64,000 nucleotides of DNA from Impatiens glandulifera. Lineage: Eukaryota; Streptophyta; Magnoliopsida; Ericales; Balsaminaceae. How positions within the stretch are numbered: position 1 is the stretch's first letter; each line of letters starts with the position of its first letter. Shown piece by piece: positions 13,826 to 22,400 of the stretch. The stretch spans positions 43,092,320-43,156,319 of the forward strand of contig NC_061866.1 in assembly GCF_907164915.1 (NCBI RefSeq), in the 5' to 3' direction. Below the pieces are notes generated by a model, which was given only the letters and a program-made list of their open reading frames with translations, was not told where the DNA came from and did no database searches. A program made the translations under genes and the position numbers.

Positions 13826-14005
13826 CACGTGTTTCATCTAAAACGCGTGAATAAACTCACGCGTTTTAGATGAAACGCGTGAATGCATTTCACATTAAAA
13901 CGCGTGAGTTTATTCACGTGTTTTAGATGAAACACGTGAATAACAATTCACGTCTTTCATCGTATATATTATTTTTGTGCCCTAATTTATAACAAAACCA
14001 CGAAT
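13826..14005 (+). repeat. Internal TIR-like segment inside the MULE
   Basis: This stretch repeats the architecture of the inner left TIR. It has successive palindromes of the type CACGCGTTTTAGATGAAACGCGTG, then a CACGTC...CGTATATATTA segment, then GCCCTAATTTATAACAAAACC, which matches 11590-11633 in order. It is diverged from the outer TIR. It probably served as the original 5' end of the transposase gene before the BRCT segment was added outside it, which would make the element composite. Confidence 0.75.
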
Positions 14006-14172
14006 CCTTAATTTCCCCTTCTCTCTTCTCTCGCTTTCGCCACTCCGACTCGACCCTCCCCTGAAGAACTCGACCACGAGCAGCAGCAGCGGACGACTAC
14101 GACGACACCACGATACCCTGAAGAACTCGACCACGAGCAGCAGCAGCTTACCCACTACTCTTCGTTCTCAAA

Positions 14173-15722
14173 ATGGGTATGTTTATTTAATATTTAAAAT
14201 GCTATTCAAATAAAGTAAGGGTAATTTGTGGATGATTGAAATGATTTGATTAAATCTAAATAACCCTTCCTCAAACGAGGCCTTGATTTGGGTATTAGCT
14301 TTGTTTTAGTTCTTAGAAAGTCTTATTGAGTTATTGTCTTGGAATTTGTTTATCAGTACGTTGTTTAAGTTCCACAGTTCTTGAGTTATCTTGTTATTCT
14401 AGTATTAAGGTTTAGGGTTTGCATGCTGGCATAGTGTAGTTGATTTCACTCAATACTATCTTGTTATTCTAGTATTGAGGTAGAGTTTACTGGTATGTTT
14501 CGTGGAGATACAATGTTCCAAGAATTAACCACAAGTTTGCTTCAATGGACCTATTGGATAGGGAGCTCTTATCCCATTAGATTCATTGAAGCAAACTTAT
14601 GGTAAAAAGTTGCGGCATTGGATTTCCTGAAACTCTACAAGCAAACTCTCCTCGGTTATGGTAATGTTGTTGAACTTTTTTCAATTCTTGTGATGTTGTT
14701 GAACTGTTTTCAATTCTTGTGATGTTGTTGAACTGTTTTCAATTGCAGCTCAAGTACCTGTACTTCTTTACTTTGATGGAGAGTGGAAAACTACGGATGA
14801 TCTTACTCATTTTTCTGCAAAGTCAAACAGCGGTATGATTGTTCCCCAAAATTCTACTTATGCCCAATTAGTTGATCAAATTTATTCTGCTACCGATGTT
14901 GACAAATCTAGATATGATTTATATCTTCAAGCCAAGTATAATGCTCCTGGCATGATTGCCAAATTTTCTTATATAACTGATATAAAAAAAGATGTGGATG
15001 TGGAGTTCTTTTTACATGAAGCAGTTTCAGTCCACAACCGCACTCCATTGTGTGTATCCTTAGTAGAGAAGTCACTACCAACTCAAGAAAGTGTAGCGGT
15101 TCCAGAAATTGATGACCCCAACCTCTTCCCGATGCAGTGTGAGGTTTTCTTTGAAAATGACATTGAAGATGAACATTTGCGTCTGAATGTGGGGGATGAT
15201 GCTGATGATGATTGGGTTCCTATTACCCAACCTAGTAGTTCTGATTGGGTTCCTAGTACCAATCCAAATCCAAGCGGTTCTTGGGTTCCTAGTACACAAC
15301 AAAACAATGTTGTTGTTCGTACTCAACCAAGCTGCAGTGAATGGGTTGCTAGTAACATACCAAGTAGTGAAAATCCTTTACATGAGGCAGTAAGTACCGG
15401 AATCGGATTGGAAGTCGGTTCTTTGTTTGAGAATAAAAAAGAACTTCAGCTGAGGTTATATAAATATGCCATGACTAATCATTTTGAATTCAAAGTGGTG
15501 AAGTCAAAAAAAGAACTTTGGGTTGTGAAATGTTTGGATAAGAATTGCAAGTGGAGACTGCGTGCTGTCAGAGTAAATTCCTCGGAAATGTTTGAGATTC
15601 GTAAATTCGTAAAAGATCATACCTGTTCAATTGTCCACCTACACCCCCTTCCTACCCCTCTGCACCCCCTTCCTACCCCTCTGCACGAAGAAATCATCGT
15701 CCACCTACAAAGAAATCATTGA
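14173..15722 (+). CDS. Truncated MuDR-type (MURA) transposase, N-terminal part only
   Basis: A first exon contributing only ATG G (14173-14176) joins exon 2 at 14749, giving 325 aa. The start MAQVPVLLYFDGEW is typical of plant MURA-like proteins. An acidic linker with repeated DWVPS/GSWVPS motifs spans about 140-190. Residues about 205-295 form the MuDR N-terminal DNA-binding domain (PF03108 type; GSLFENKKELQLRLYKYAM, then CLDKNCKWRLRA, then a DHTCS block). Directly after CS, near 15630, the frame runs into sequence antisense to the last exon of the DUF1985 gene and stops. The DDE catalytic domain and SWIM zinc finger are missing, so it cannot transpose by itself but could still bind TIRs, perhaps as a competitor. 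Confidence 0.85.
14533..14598. other. Long imperfect hairpin in the transposase intron
   Basis: Perfect 15-bp arms (14533-14547 AAGTTTGCTTCAATG and its complement at 14584-14598) continue inward with only a few mismatches to a GAGCTC-centred turn near 14570. The ~66-nt fold-back resembles a small-RNA precursor. It matches no known miRNA that I can recall, and RNA expression is unknown. Confidence 0.6.
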
Positions 15723-17423
15723 ATTAGGCAACAAAAGCCCTTCAATTAGTCCAAATTCAAGAATTGCATACCTCATCTTCATTATCCTCCACCCTCTGCA
15801 CCCCCTTCCTACCCCTCTGCACCCCCTTCCTACCCCTCTGCACAACGAAATCATCGTCCACCTACAAAGAAATCATTGAATTAGGCAACAAAAGCCCTTC
15901 AATTAGTCCAAATTCAAGAATTGCATACCTCATCTTCATTATCCTCCACCTTCTCTTCCACCTTCTCTTCCACCTTCTCTTCCACCTTCTCTTCAACCTT
16001 CTCTTCCACCTCCTCTTCCACCTCCTCTTCCACCTCCTCTTCCACCTCCTCTTCCACCTCCTCTTCAACCTTCTCTTCAACATCATCTTCATTATCTTCC
16101 ACCTGCTTCTCCACCTGCTTCTCCACCTGCTCCTCCACCTGCTCCTCCACCTTCTCCTCCAAATTCCCAACATTCTCCATTTCCTACAAAAACCAGAAAA
16201 GCACTTCAATTAGTCCAAATGCAAGAAATAGGCAAAGTGCGCGAATTGCACCAAATGCAAGAAATGCATACCTCAGTATTGTTTTCCCCATCTTGAACTG
16301 TCTTCTCCATTTCCAACAAAAGCCCATCCTACAAAAACCAGAAAAGCCCTTCAATTAGTCCAAAAGCAAGAAATAGGCAAAGTGTGCGAATTGCACCAAA
16401 TGCAAGAAATGCATACCTCAGTATTGTTTTCCCCATCTTGAATTGTCTTCTCCATTTCCAACAAAAGCCCATCCTACAAAAACCAGAAAAGCACTTCAAT
16501 TAGTCCAAATGCAAGAAATAGGCAAAGTGCGCGAATTGCACCAAATGCAAGAAATGCATACCTCAGTATTGTTTTCCCCATCTTCAACTGTCTTCTCCAT
16601 CTCCATCAAAAGCCCATCCTACAAAAACCAGAAAAGCACTTCAATTAGTCCAAATGCAAGAAATAGGAAAAGTGCGCGAATTGCACCAAATGCAAGAAAT
16701 GCATACCTCGAAATTTTTTTGCCCATCTTCAACTGTCTTCTCCTCCAAATTCCCAACATTCTCCATCTCCAACAACGGCCCATCCTACAAAAACCAGAAA
16801 AACCCTTCAATTAGTCCAAATGCAAGAAATAGGAAAAGTGCGCGAATTGCACCAAATGCAAGAAATGCATACCTCGAAATTTTTTTCCCCATCTTCAACT
16901 GTCTGCTCTTCATTTTCATTGTCCTCCCCAACAGTGGTTTTCTCCAAGAGCCCAACAATGTCTTTCTCCTGTCCATCCTACAATAAACAGAAAAGCCCTT
17001 CAATTAGTCCAAATGCAAGAATTAGGAAAAGTGCGCGAATTGCACCAAATGCAAGAAATGCATACCTCAGTATTTTTAACACCATCTTCAACTGTCTTCT
17101 CTTCATTTTCATTGTCCTCCTCAACATTGTTTTTCTCCACAAGCCCAACATTGTCTTCCTCCTGTCCATCCTACAATAAACAGAAAAGCCTTCAATAAGT
17201 CGAAATGCAAGAAATGCACCAATTATACAAATGCAAGGAAATGCAAGAAATACATACCTCAACTTCATTATCCTCCACAAGCCCAACATTGTCTTTCTCC
17301 AAAATCAGCACATCATTGTCTTCCTCCTGTCCATCCTACAATAAACAGAAAAGCCTTCAATTAGTCGAAATGCAAGAAATGCACCAATTATCCAAATTCA
17401 AGGAAATGCAAGAAATACATACC
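15639..17423 (-). repeat. Tandem exon-intron repeat array of the DUF1985 gene
   Basis: Units of roughly 145-190 bp repeat, each an exon of 57, 78 or 105 bp plus a near-identical ~88-bp intron. Introns start GTATGCATTTCTTGCATTTG and end TTTTCTGTTTATTGTAG or TTTTCTGGTTTTTGTAG. Exons of the central block start GATGG and end GAG. At the low-coordinate end are a 12-bp minisatellite (15950-16155) and 21-bp units (CACCCCCTTCCTACCCCTCTG on the + strand) encoding the heptapeptides. Confidence 0.92.
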
Positions 17424-18970
17424 TCAACTTCATTCTCCTCCACAAGCACATCATTGTCTTTCTCCAAAATCACCACATCATTGTCCTCAATGTTCACCTC
17501 AAAATCCCCCTCGTCCTTTTCTTCTTCATTCTCCTTCTTTTTCTCCCCTTGTTGTAGTTGCTTTAACATCCGTTTAATGAGAATTATGTCATCTCTCATT
17601 TCGGTTTTGATGAGACTTATTTCATTTCTCATTTCAGTTTTGAAGAGAGTTATTTCGTTTCTCATTACAGTTTTGAATTCATTTAGCTCCTTCGAAAGTT
17701 GATCAAATCTACATCTATCGTGGGGAGTTGTTGCTGTTGGAGTTGGGGGAGAGGATTCTTCGTCTTCGTCTTCGTCTTCTTCTTCTTCTTCGTCTTTTCT
17801 ACTCGTGGCGCTCTCGACAGAATAAGAGCTGTTGGTGCTGGTGCTGGTGCTGGTGCTGGGGGCAGGGTTGCGGGTTCTTCTTCTTGTGGAAGGTTTGTCT
17901 TTGGCTGGAGTAATTTGTCTTTTCTTCCTCGTGACAGTTTTTTTATGAGGAACTCCATCGTCAATATCTCCAAATTTCCTCTTTCTGCAGTCAAGATCAA
18001 AAAAGACATCATAAACATTACCTCTCATATCTTCAAAGTCATCCCCAGCATATAAGATCTTCTCTTCTTCAGACAATTCCATTTTCTTAACAATCGTGCC
18101 TTGCAGGGCAGTGTGAAGATCAGAGGCAGTGCTCTTCCTCTTTGATTTGTACTGTATTATCCTTGGGCAGACAGGCTCTTCAGTTTGAAGCGTCGTTTTA
18201 ATTGCAAGATTGGGGACAAACGTTTGGATCACCTCATAAGTCCACACTTGTAAGGCTAGTGCGAACCCATATACGGTATAAGAAACATCGACATCTTTGT
18301 CTTTGTCTTTGTTCTTCTTCCCCGAGGCGGCATCCTTCTTCTGCAGATACAGCTTCCTGTAGCGATCAAGGTCTTTGGTCAAACCCTTCATGGTTGCTCT
18401 AAAGGCCACCTTTCCCCATGGAAAATTGAGGAAGGTGTCGATGTCATCGACCATGCTGAAGAGTTTCATATTTATTATCCTCCTCGGGTCAAGGGCAAAG
18501 AGATAATGGGAAACAATGTATACCAGCCCCAATTTCCATGCATCTTCCCTATCAGAGCAGGACAGGAATTTTGAATGAAGGTCTCCTATTCTAATAAGTG
18601 GAATACGTTTAAAATATTTAAGAACCAAAGTTGGAGATTCTTCAACCTGGTTGAAAATTGTTTGCTCCGTAGGGAATCTCCCAAAATTGAGACCTGTAAC
18701 CAATGCAAACTCCCTCATCCCGAAGCACAGCTCTTCTCCATTCACAAGGAACTTCATCTCCATAGAATTTGAGCTGGACTTCCTGAGGAGCATGTGGTGT
18801 ATAATCATTCCTGAGAAACGCAGTAACGGGTGCCCTTTGAATAAGAATCTGAATTGGGTTTCCTCTACCCTTTCAGTTAGATTCATCTTGGCAAACTTGG
18901 CAGCAATATTTCTCATATTGGTTTTCCAGGATACCCTCCCAGCAAACTCGGGTATTGTAGTGGACTCCAT
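15639..18970 (-). CDS. DUF1985 protein with a serially duplicated acidic exon array
   Basis: Eleven exons join without a stop into 831 aa: 18970-17423, 17335-17258, 17170-17066, 16977-16873, 16784-16707, 16618-16562, 16473-16417, 16328-16272, 16183-15929, 15861-15772, 15704-15639. Every intron is phase 0 and every exon a multiple of three. Exon 1 (516 aa) holds the DUF1985 domain (about residues 60-210) and a basic, NLS-like segment near 335-370. Exons 2-8 are paralogous acidic cassettes beginning Asp-Gly. Exon 9 is an 85-aa VEEK/VEEE/VEEQ tetrapeptide array. Exons 10-11 carry QRGRKGV heptapeptides. The ATG follows an acceptor directly (TTTTGTAG|ATG), and a donor near 19527 suggests a 5' leader intron. 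DUF1985 is often fused to Ulp1-like proteases in plant MULEs, but none is present here. The function is unknown. Confidence 0.85.
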
Positions 18971-19674
18971 CTACAAAACAAGGAAGAAGATGGGAATAAG
19001 CAAATCGAATTAACCATTGAGAAATGCTTGCAAATTTCTTAATAGATTAAGGTGCAGTAAATGTGCAGTAATACATTAAGGTGCAGTAATGGACAGTTCT
19101 AAAGACATTAAGCATATGATGTGTCATTTCTTAGATCAACAACTCATCCTGTCTCATTGAAATTCTATTAAACGTAAAGCAGTAAAGTAGAATAAGAACA
19201 GACGAAAATGAAGCAGTAAAGCAACAAAACAGATAAACCCTAAGCCTACACCGTCAAAGAAAACACAGAAATACCATTTCTTCACAAGAACATAACAAAC
19301 ACGGAAATGTCATTTCTTAAACGAGAAATGAATGAATAAGCGTGAAATGCATGCATGCAGAATAAGAACATTGATACAATACTCGTCATATACACACTAA
19401 AAGCATTTACACACATCAACGAAACGAGAACCAAACCCTAAACCCTAAATACATCAATATAAATCAATATAGACGGCATAATACACTTCTAAACCCTAAA
19501 CCCTAACACTGAAAGCCCTAAACTTACCGGAATATGTCGAATAGACGGCGGAAAAAGACGATGATGTCGAATAGAGTGGAAAGTCGATGACGTTGAACGA
19601 GGAACGATGTTGAGTGAACGATGATCTTGATCGATGTTGAAGGAAGTCGGCAGTTGAGAAGACGTGGTTTTGGA
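18971..19674 (-). other. Leader region of the DUF1985 gene
   Basis: No coding stretch is visible. On the minus strand a CCG|GTAAGT donor near 19527 and a TTTTGTAG acceptor at 18971 would define a leader intron of about 0.55 kb. AACCCTAAACCCTAA motifs near 19434-19507 are the inverse of the leader minisatellite on the other arm. Confidence 0.5.
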
Positions 19675-20066
19675 AGTCGGAGTGGGAGGGAGAATCGGGG
19701 TGGTTTTGTTTTAAATTAGGGCCGAAAAATTATATATACGACTAAAGACGCGATTTACCATGCACGCGATTTAATCTAAATCGCGTGAGTTCATCACCGC
19801 GATTTAGATGAAACGCGTGGCTGGTAATTCACGTACATTTAAAAACGCGAATTACCAATCACGCGTTTCTTCTAAATCGCGGTGATGAACTCACGCGATT
19901 TAGATTAAATCGTGTGATTGGTAATTCGCGTCTTTGAGCGTAAAAAATGGCGCCGAAGAGATATTTCTGACATTTCGCAGGGCAAAAGGGCCTTTTTGCC
20001 AACATTAGTAGGCGTGGGCCCTTTTTGGAATTTCCCCTGTTATGGGGCCATTTCATCAAATTTCCC
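19675..20066 (-). repeat. Right terminal inverted repeat of the MULE
   Basis: About 392 bp, the reverse complement of 11270-11663 with only scattered substitutions and 1-bp indels by eye. It ends AAATTTCCC immediately before the target-site duplication. The same CGCG palindrome array is present. Confidence 0.95.
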
Positions 20067-20075
20067 CTTAAATTA
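20067..20075. repeat. Right 9-bp target-site duplication of the MULE
   Basis: CTTAAATTA, identical to 11261-11269. It lies 168 bp upstream of the Psb27-H2 start codon. Confidence 0.95.
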
Positions 20076-20242
20076 AGTGGGTTTATAATAACTTTTTGGA
20101 AGGTTGGAATTGAATGGACAGAAATGTGCAGAAGACATCCAACTTCCAATCTATCTGATTTTATGAATGAATGAATATGGACATCCATGGCGGCGAACTT
20201 AGAGACAGAGCGCATCAATGAGCTTATGAATGCCCTGCCAAA

Positions 20243-21976
20243 ATGCTAACTTCTCTTTCAGCTACTACACGTCCCTGTATAATCTTCAATTCATCTGTCG
20301 AACCTTCAAGATCAATCGATCAAGGTAACTTTTCTTTCTGTTTTCACTCTTCACGGAAACTATCTAGCTTTTTATTCAGCAATTTTCATCAAATTAAACA
20401 GAAATGTAGATCCTGATTAAGTATATATGGAGGATTCTACCTGCTAAACCTTGTTATTAGGTTAGAAATTCTTAGATTCATTCATGCTGTTCATTCTGTT
20501 ACTGCTGCTTGTTCAATCTAAGTAGTCTTTATCCAGTTTTACGCTAAGCCCAGCTGCAGATTTTCTGATTCAGTTCATCAATGGAGTTTCTTGACATTAG
20601 TTGTCTATAATGCTGCAACAAGTTCTTCATTAGTCAATTAGGGTTTCCTTGAAATGTTGAAGTTTGTAAATGAAATATGGAGGAGATGAAACACCTCCAT
20701 ATCAGGCTAGTTAATTAACCTTCAAGAATCATGATTATAGACTAATTCACTCGACTACATAACAACACAACCATTTCCAATCTATCTTTAAGTTCGATTC
20801 CTATTAAGAACGCCTTAAGAATTCGGAAAAAACTGTGGTTATAGACAACTTTCTTCACAATTCCTATTACTTCTAGTCTTCTTCTCAATCATATCGATCA
20901 AATTGAAGTAGTCCATGTTATTCCCTGCTTTTATTGTTTAGATGATCTCTTGACTAGTTTATAGAACAGGTAATCTATCTTTAAGTTCAATTCCCATTAA
21001 AAACGCCTTAAGAATTGGGAAAAAACGGTGGTTATAGACAACTTTCTTCACAATTCCTATTACTTCTAGTCTTCTTCTCAATCATATCGATCAAATTGAA
21101 GTAGTCCATGTTATTCCCTGTTTTTATTGTTTAGATGATCTCTTGACTAGTTTATAGAACAAGTAATCTATCTTTAAGTCCGATTCTATTAAGAACGCCT
21201 TAAGAATTGGGAAAAAAACTGTGGTTATAGACAACCTTCTTCAGAATTCCTATTACTTTTAGTCTTCTTCTCCATCATATCGATCAAATTAAAGTAGTCC
21301 ATCTTATTCACTGCTTTTATTGTTTAGATGATCTATTGACTAGTTTATAGAACAGGTAATCTACCATCCAACATTGTTCGCGTCGCACTGTCGTCTGAAA
21401 AGAAAGATTCCACTTGTGGTCGTCGATATGCCATGTCATGCTGTGGTGTTTCCATGCTTACCCTTTGCACAGTCAACAGTTGGTTAATGGCTAAGCCTGC
21501 TTGGGCAGGAAATGGGGAAAAGGATCAAGATGATGATGGTATTGTTGGTGCAGTGAAATCGTTGTTTGATCCAAACGAAGTGACAAAGTCGGGTAAAGTA
21601 CTGCCAAAGGATTATTTGAAATCGGCGAGAGAGGTGGTTAGAACTCTGCAAGAGTCGTTTAAGGAAGATCCAAAGGATAATTCTAAATTCAGGAGGACTG
21701 CAGATTCCGCTAAAGAGTCTATTAGAGAGTATATAAACACTTGGAGGGGCAGACAAGAAGTGACCAAAGAGGTAATTAAGTATGATTTCATTGATCAAAT
21801 TTAACTCTTTTATATAATATAATCCCGTTTGAATGTAGGAATCTTATGTCATGATCGAGAAAGCCATAAGATCGCTAGCAAAGTTCTATTCGAAAGCTGG
21901 TCCATCTGCGCCACTTCCGGAAGATGTCAAGTCTGAAATACTCAAGGATTTGAACATGGCTGAAGAATTTTTATAG
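20243..21976 (+). CDS. LPA19: Psb27-H2 / LPA19, PSII D1 precursor processing factor
   Basis: Three exons (20243-20324, 21356-21771, 21839-21976) join into 211 aa with matching phases. The N terminus is Ser/Thr-rich without acidic residues until Glu20, like a chloroplast transit peptide. Residues 50-78 form a thylakoid-lumen signal with twin Arg (GRRYAMSCC), a hydrophobic stretch and an AWA cleavage motif. The mature part (about 79-211) is the Psb27 four-helix domain, with GAVKSLFDPNEVTKSGKVLP and GPSAPLPEDVKSEIL blocks close to Arabidopsis Psb27-H2 (At1g05385, LPA19). That lumenal protein assists C-terminal processing of the D1 precursor during PSII assembly. Short upstream ATGs, including one at about 20184, precede the chosen start. 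The original promoter has been pushed 8.8 kb away by the MULE. Confidence 0.92.
20779..21357 (+). repeat. Three 193-bp tandem repeats at the end of LPA19 intron 1
   Basis: Units start at 20779, 20972 and 21165, exactly 193 bp each, and differ by few substitutions. Each ends in TTTATAGAACA(G/A)GTAATCTA, the sequence of the true splice acceptor (AG at 21354-21355) plus the first bases of exon 2. The duplicated unit therefore includes the intron's 3' end. The first copy keeps a possible acceptor at 20970; the second is changed to AAG. Confidence 0.95.
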
Positions 21977-22214
21977 GAGTAGTGAAGAACTCAAGGCTTG
22001 GAAGCTTCATTAGCACTTAATCCAGACATTTTTGAGGTTAAGTAATAAAACTTGACAATATTTTATTCGAATATTAATTTATATGAGATAATATTCATTC
22101 ATTTAATAACGTTTTTTCATTCAAAATCAGCTTTGAAACCAAGTAAATGCTAATAAAATCAAAATACATAACAAATGAATGAATGAAATAAATATGTTAG
22201 TTTCATAGTACTAA

Positions 22215-22400
22215 CTATTCTTTTCTTAACCTCTTAGACAACATAATGACCATCCCAACTATTCGAAACCTTCGGTTAGGTGGTTCGATAAACGCTTCAT
22301 CGTCATCTTCAACTCTCCTCAGTCTCTTAAAACCAAATCTTCGTCTTGCGGTTCGAAACAGACCATATACATAAGGCAACACACCAGTGTATGTTTCCAT
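22215..22400 (-). CDS. Small hypothetical basic protein (61 aa)
   Basis: A single open frame of 61 aa starting METYTGVLPYVYGLF, then Arg-rich (RTARRRFGFKRLRR), an acidic patch (EDDDEA) and a second basic stretch. Codon use looks more coding-like than the surrounding AT-rich DNA. I do not recognise the family. It lies about 240 bp downstream of the LPA19 stop on the opposite strand, with no clear promoter, and could be a chance ORF. Confidence 0.25.
   Translation of the reverse strand: METYTGVLPYVYGLFRTARRRFGFKRLRRVEDDDEAFIEPPNRRFRIVGMVIMLSKRLRKE

Larger units (their letters stand above)
11270..20066. mobile_element. 8.8-kb Mutator-like element (MULE) carrying BRCT, truncated MURA and DUF1985 genes
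   Basis: The element spans 8797 bp. It is bounded by long TIRs (left 11270-11663, right 19675-20066) that begin GGGAAATTTGATGAAATGG, and by a perfect 9-bp duplication. From left to right it holds a ~60-bp minisatellite leader, a BRCT ORF (+), an internal TIR-like segment, a MuDR-family transposase truncated after its N-terminal domain (+), and an 11-exon DUF1985 gene (-). With no catalytic transposase domain it should be non-autonomous and need a transposase in trans. The nearly identical TIRs and intact duplication point to a young insertion. MULEs that carry DUF1985 or Ulp1-like genes, and Pack-MULEs carrying captured host genes, are both known in plants. Confidence 0.95.

Noticed and set aside
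15862..16209. Minus-strand frame made of Lys-Arg-Arg-Trp repeats
   Set aside because: Alternative frame of the VEEK/VEEE exon; it does not fit the phase-0 splicing.
15631..17702. Numerous + strand open frames rich in Leu/Phe/His or Ser/Thr
   Set aside because: Antisense of the DUF1985 exon array; the minus-strand exons have correct splice sites and one continuous frame.
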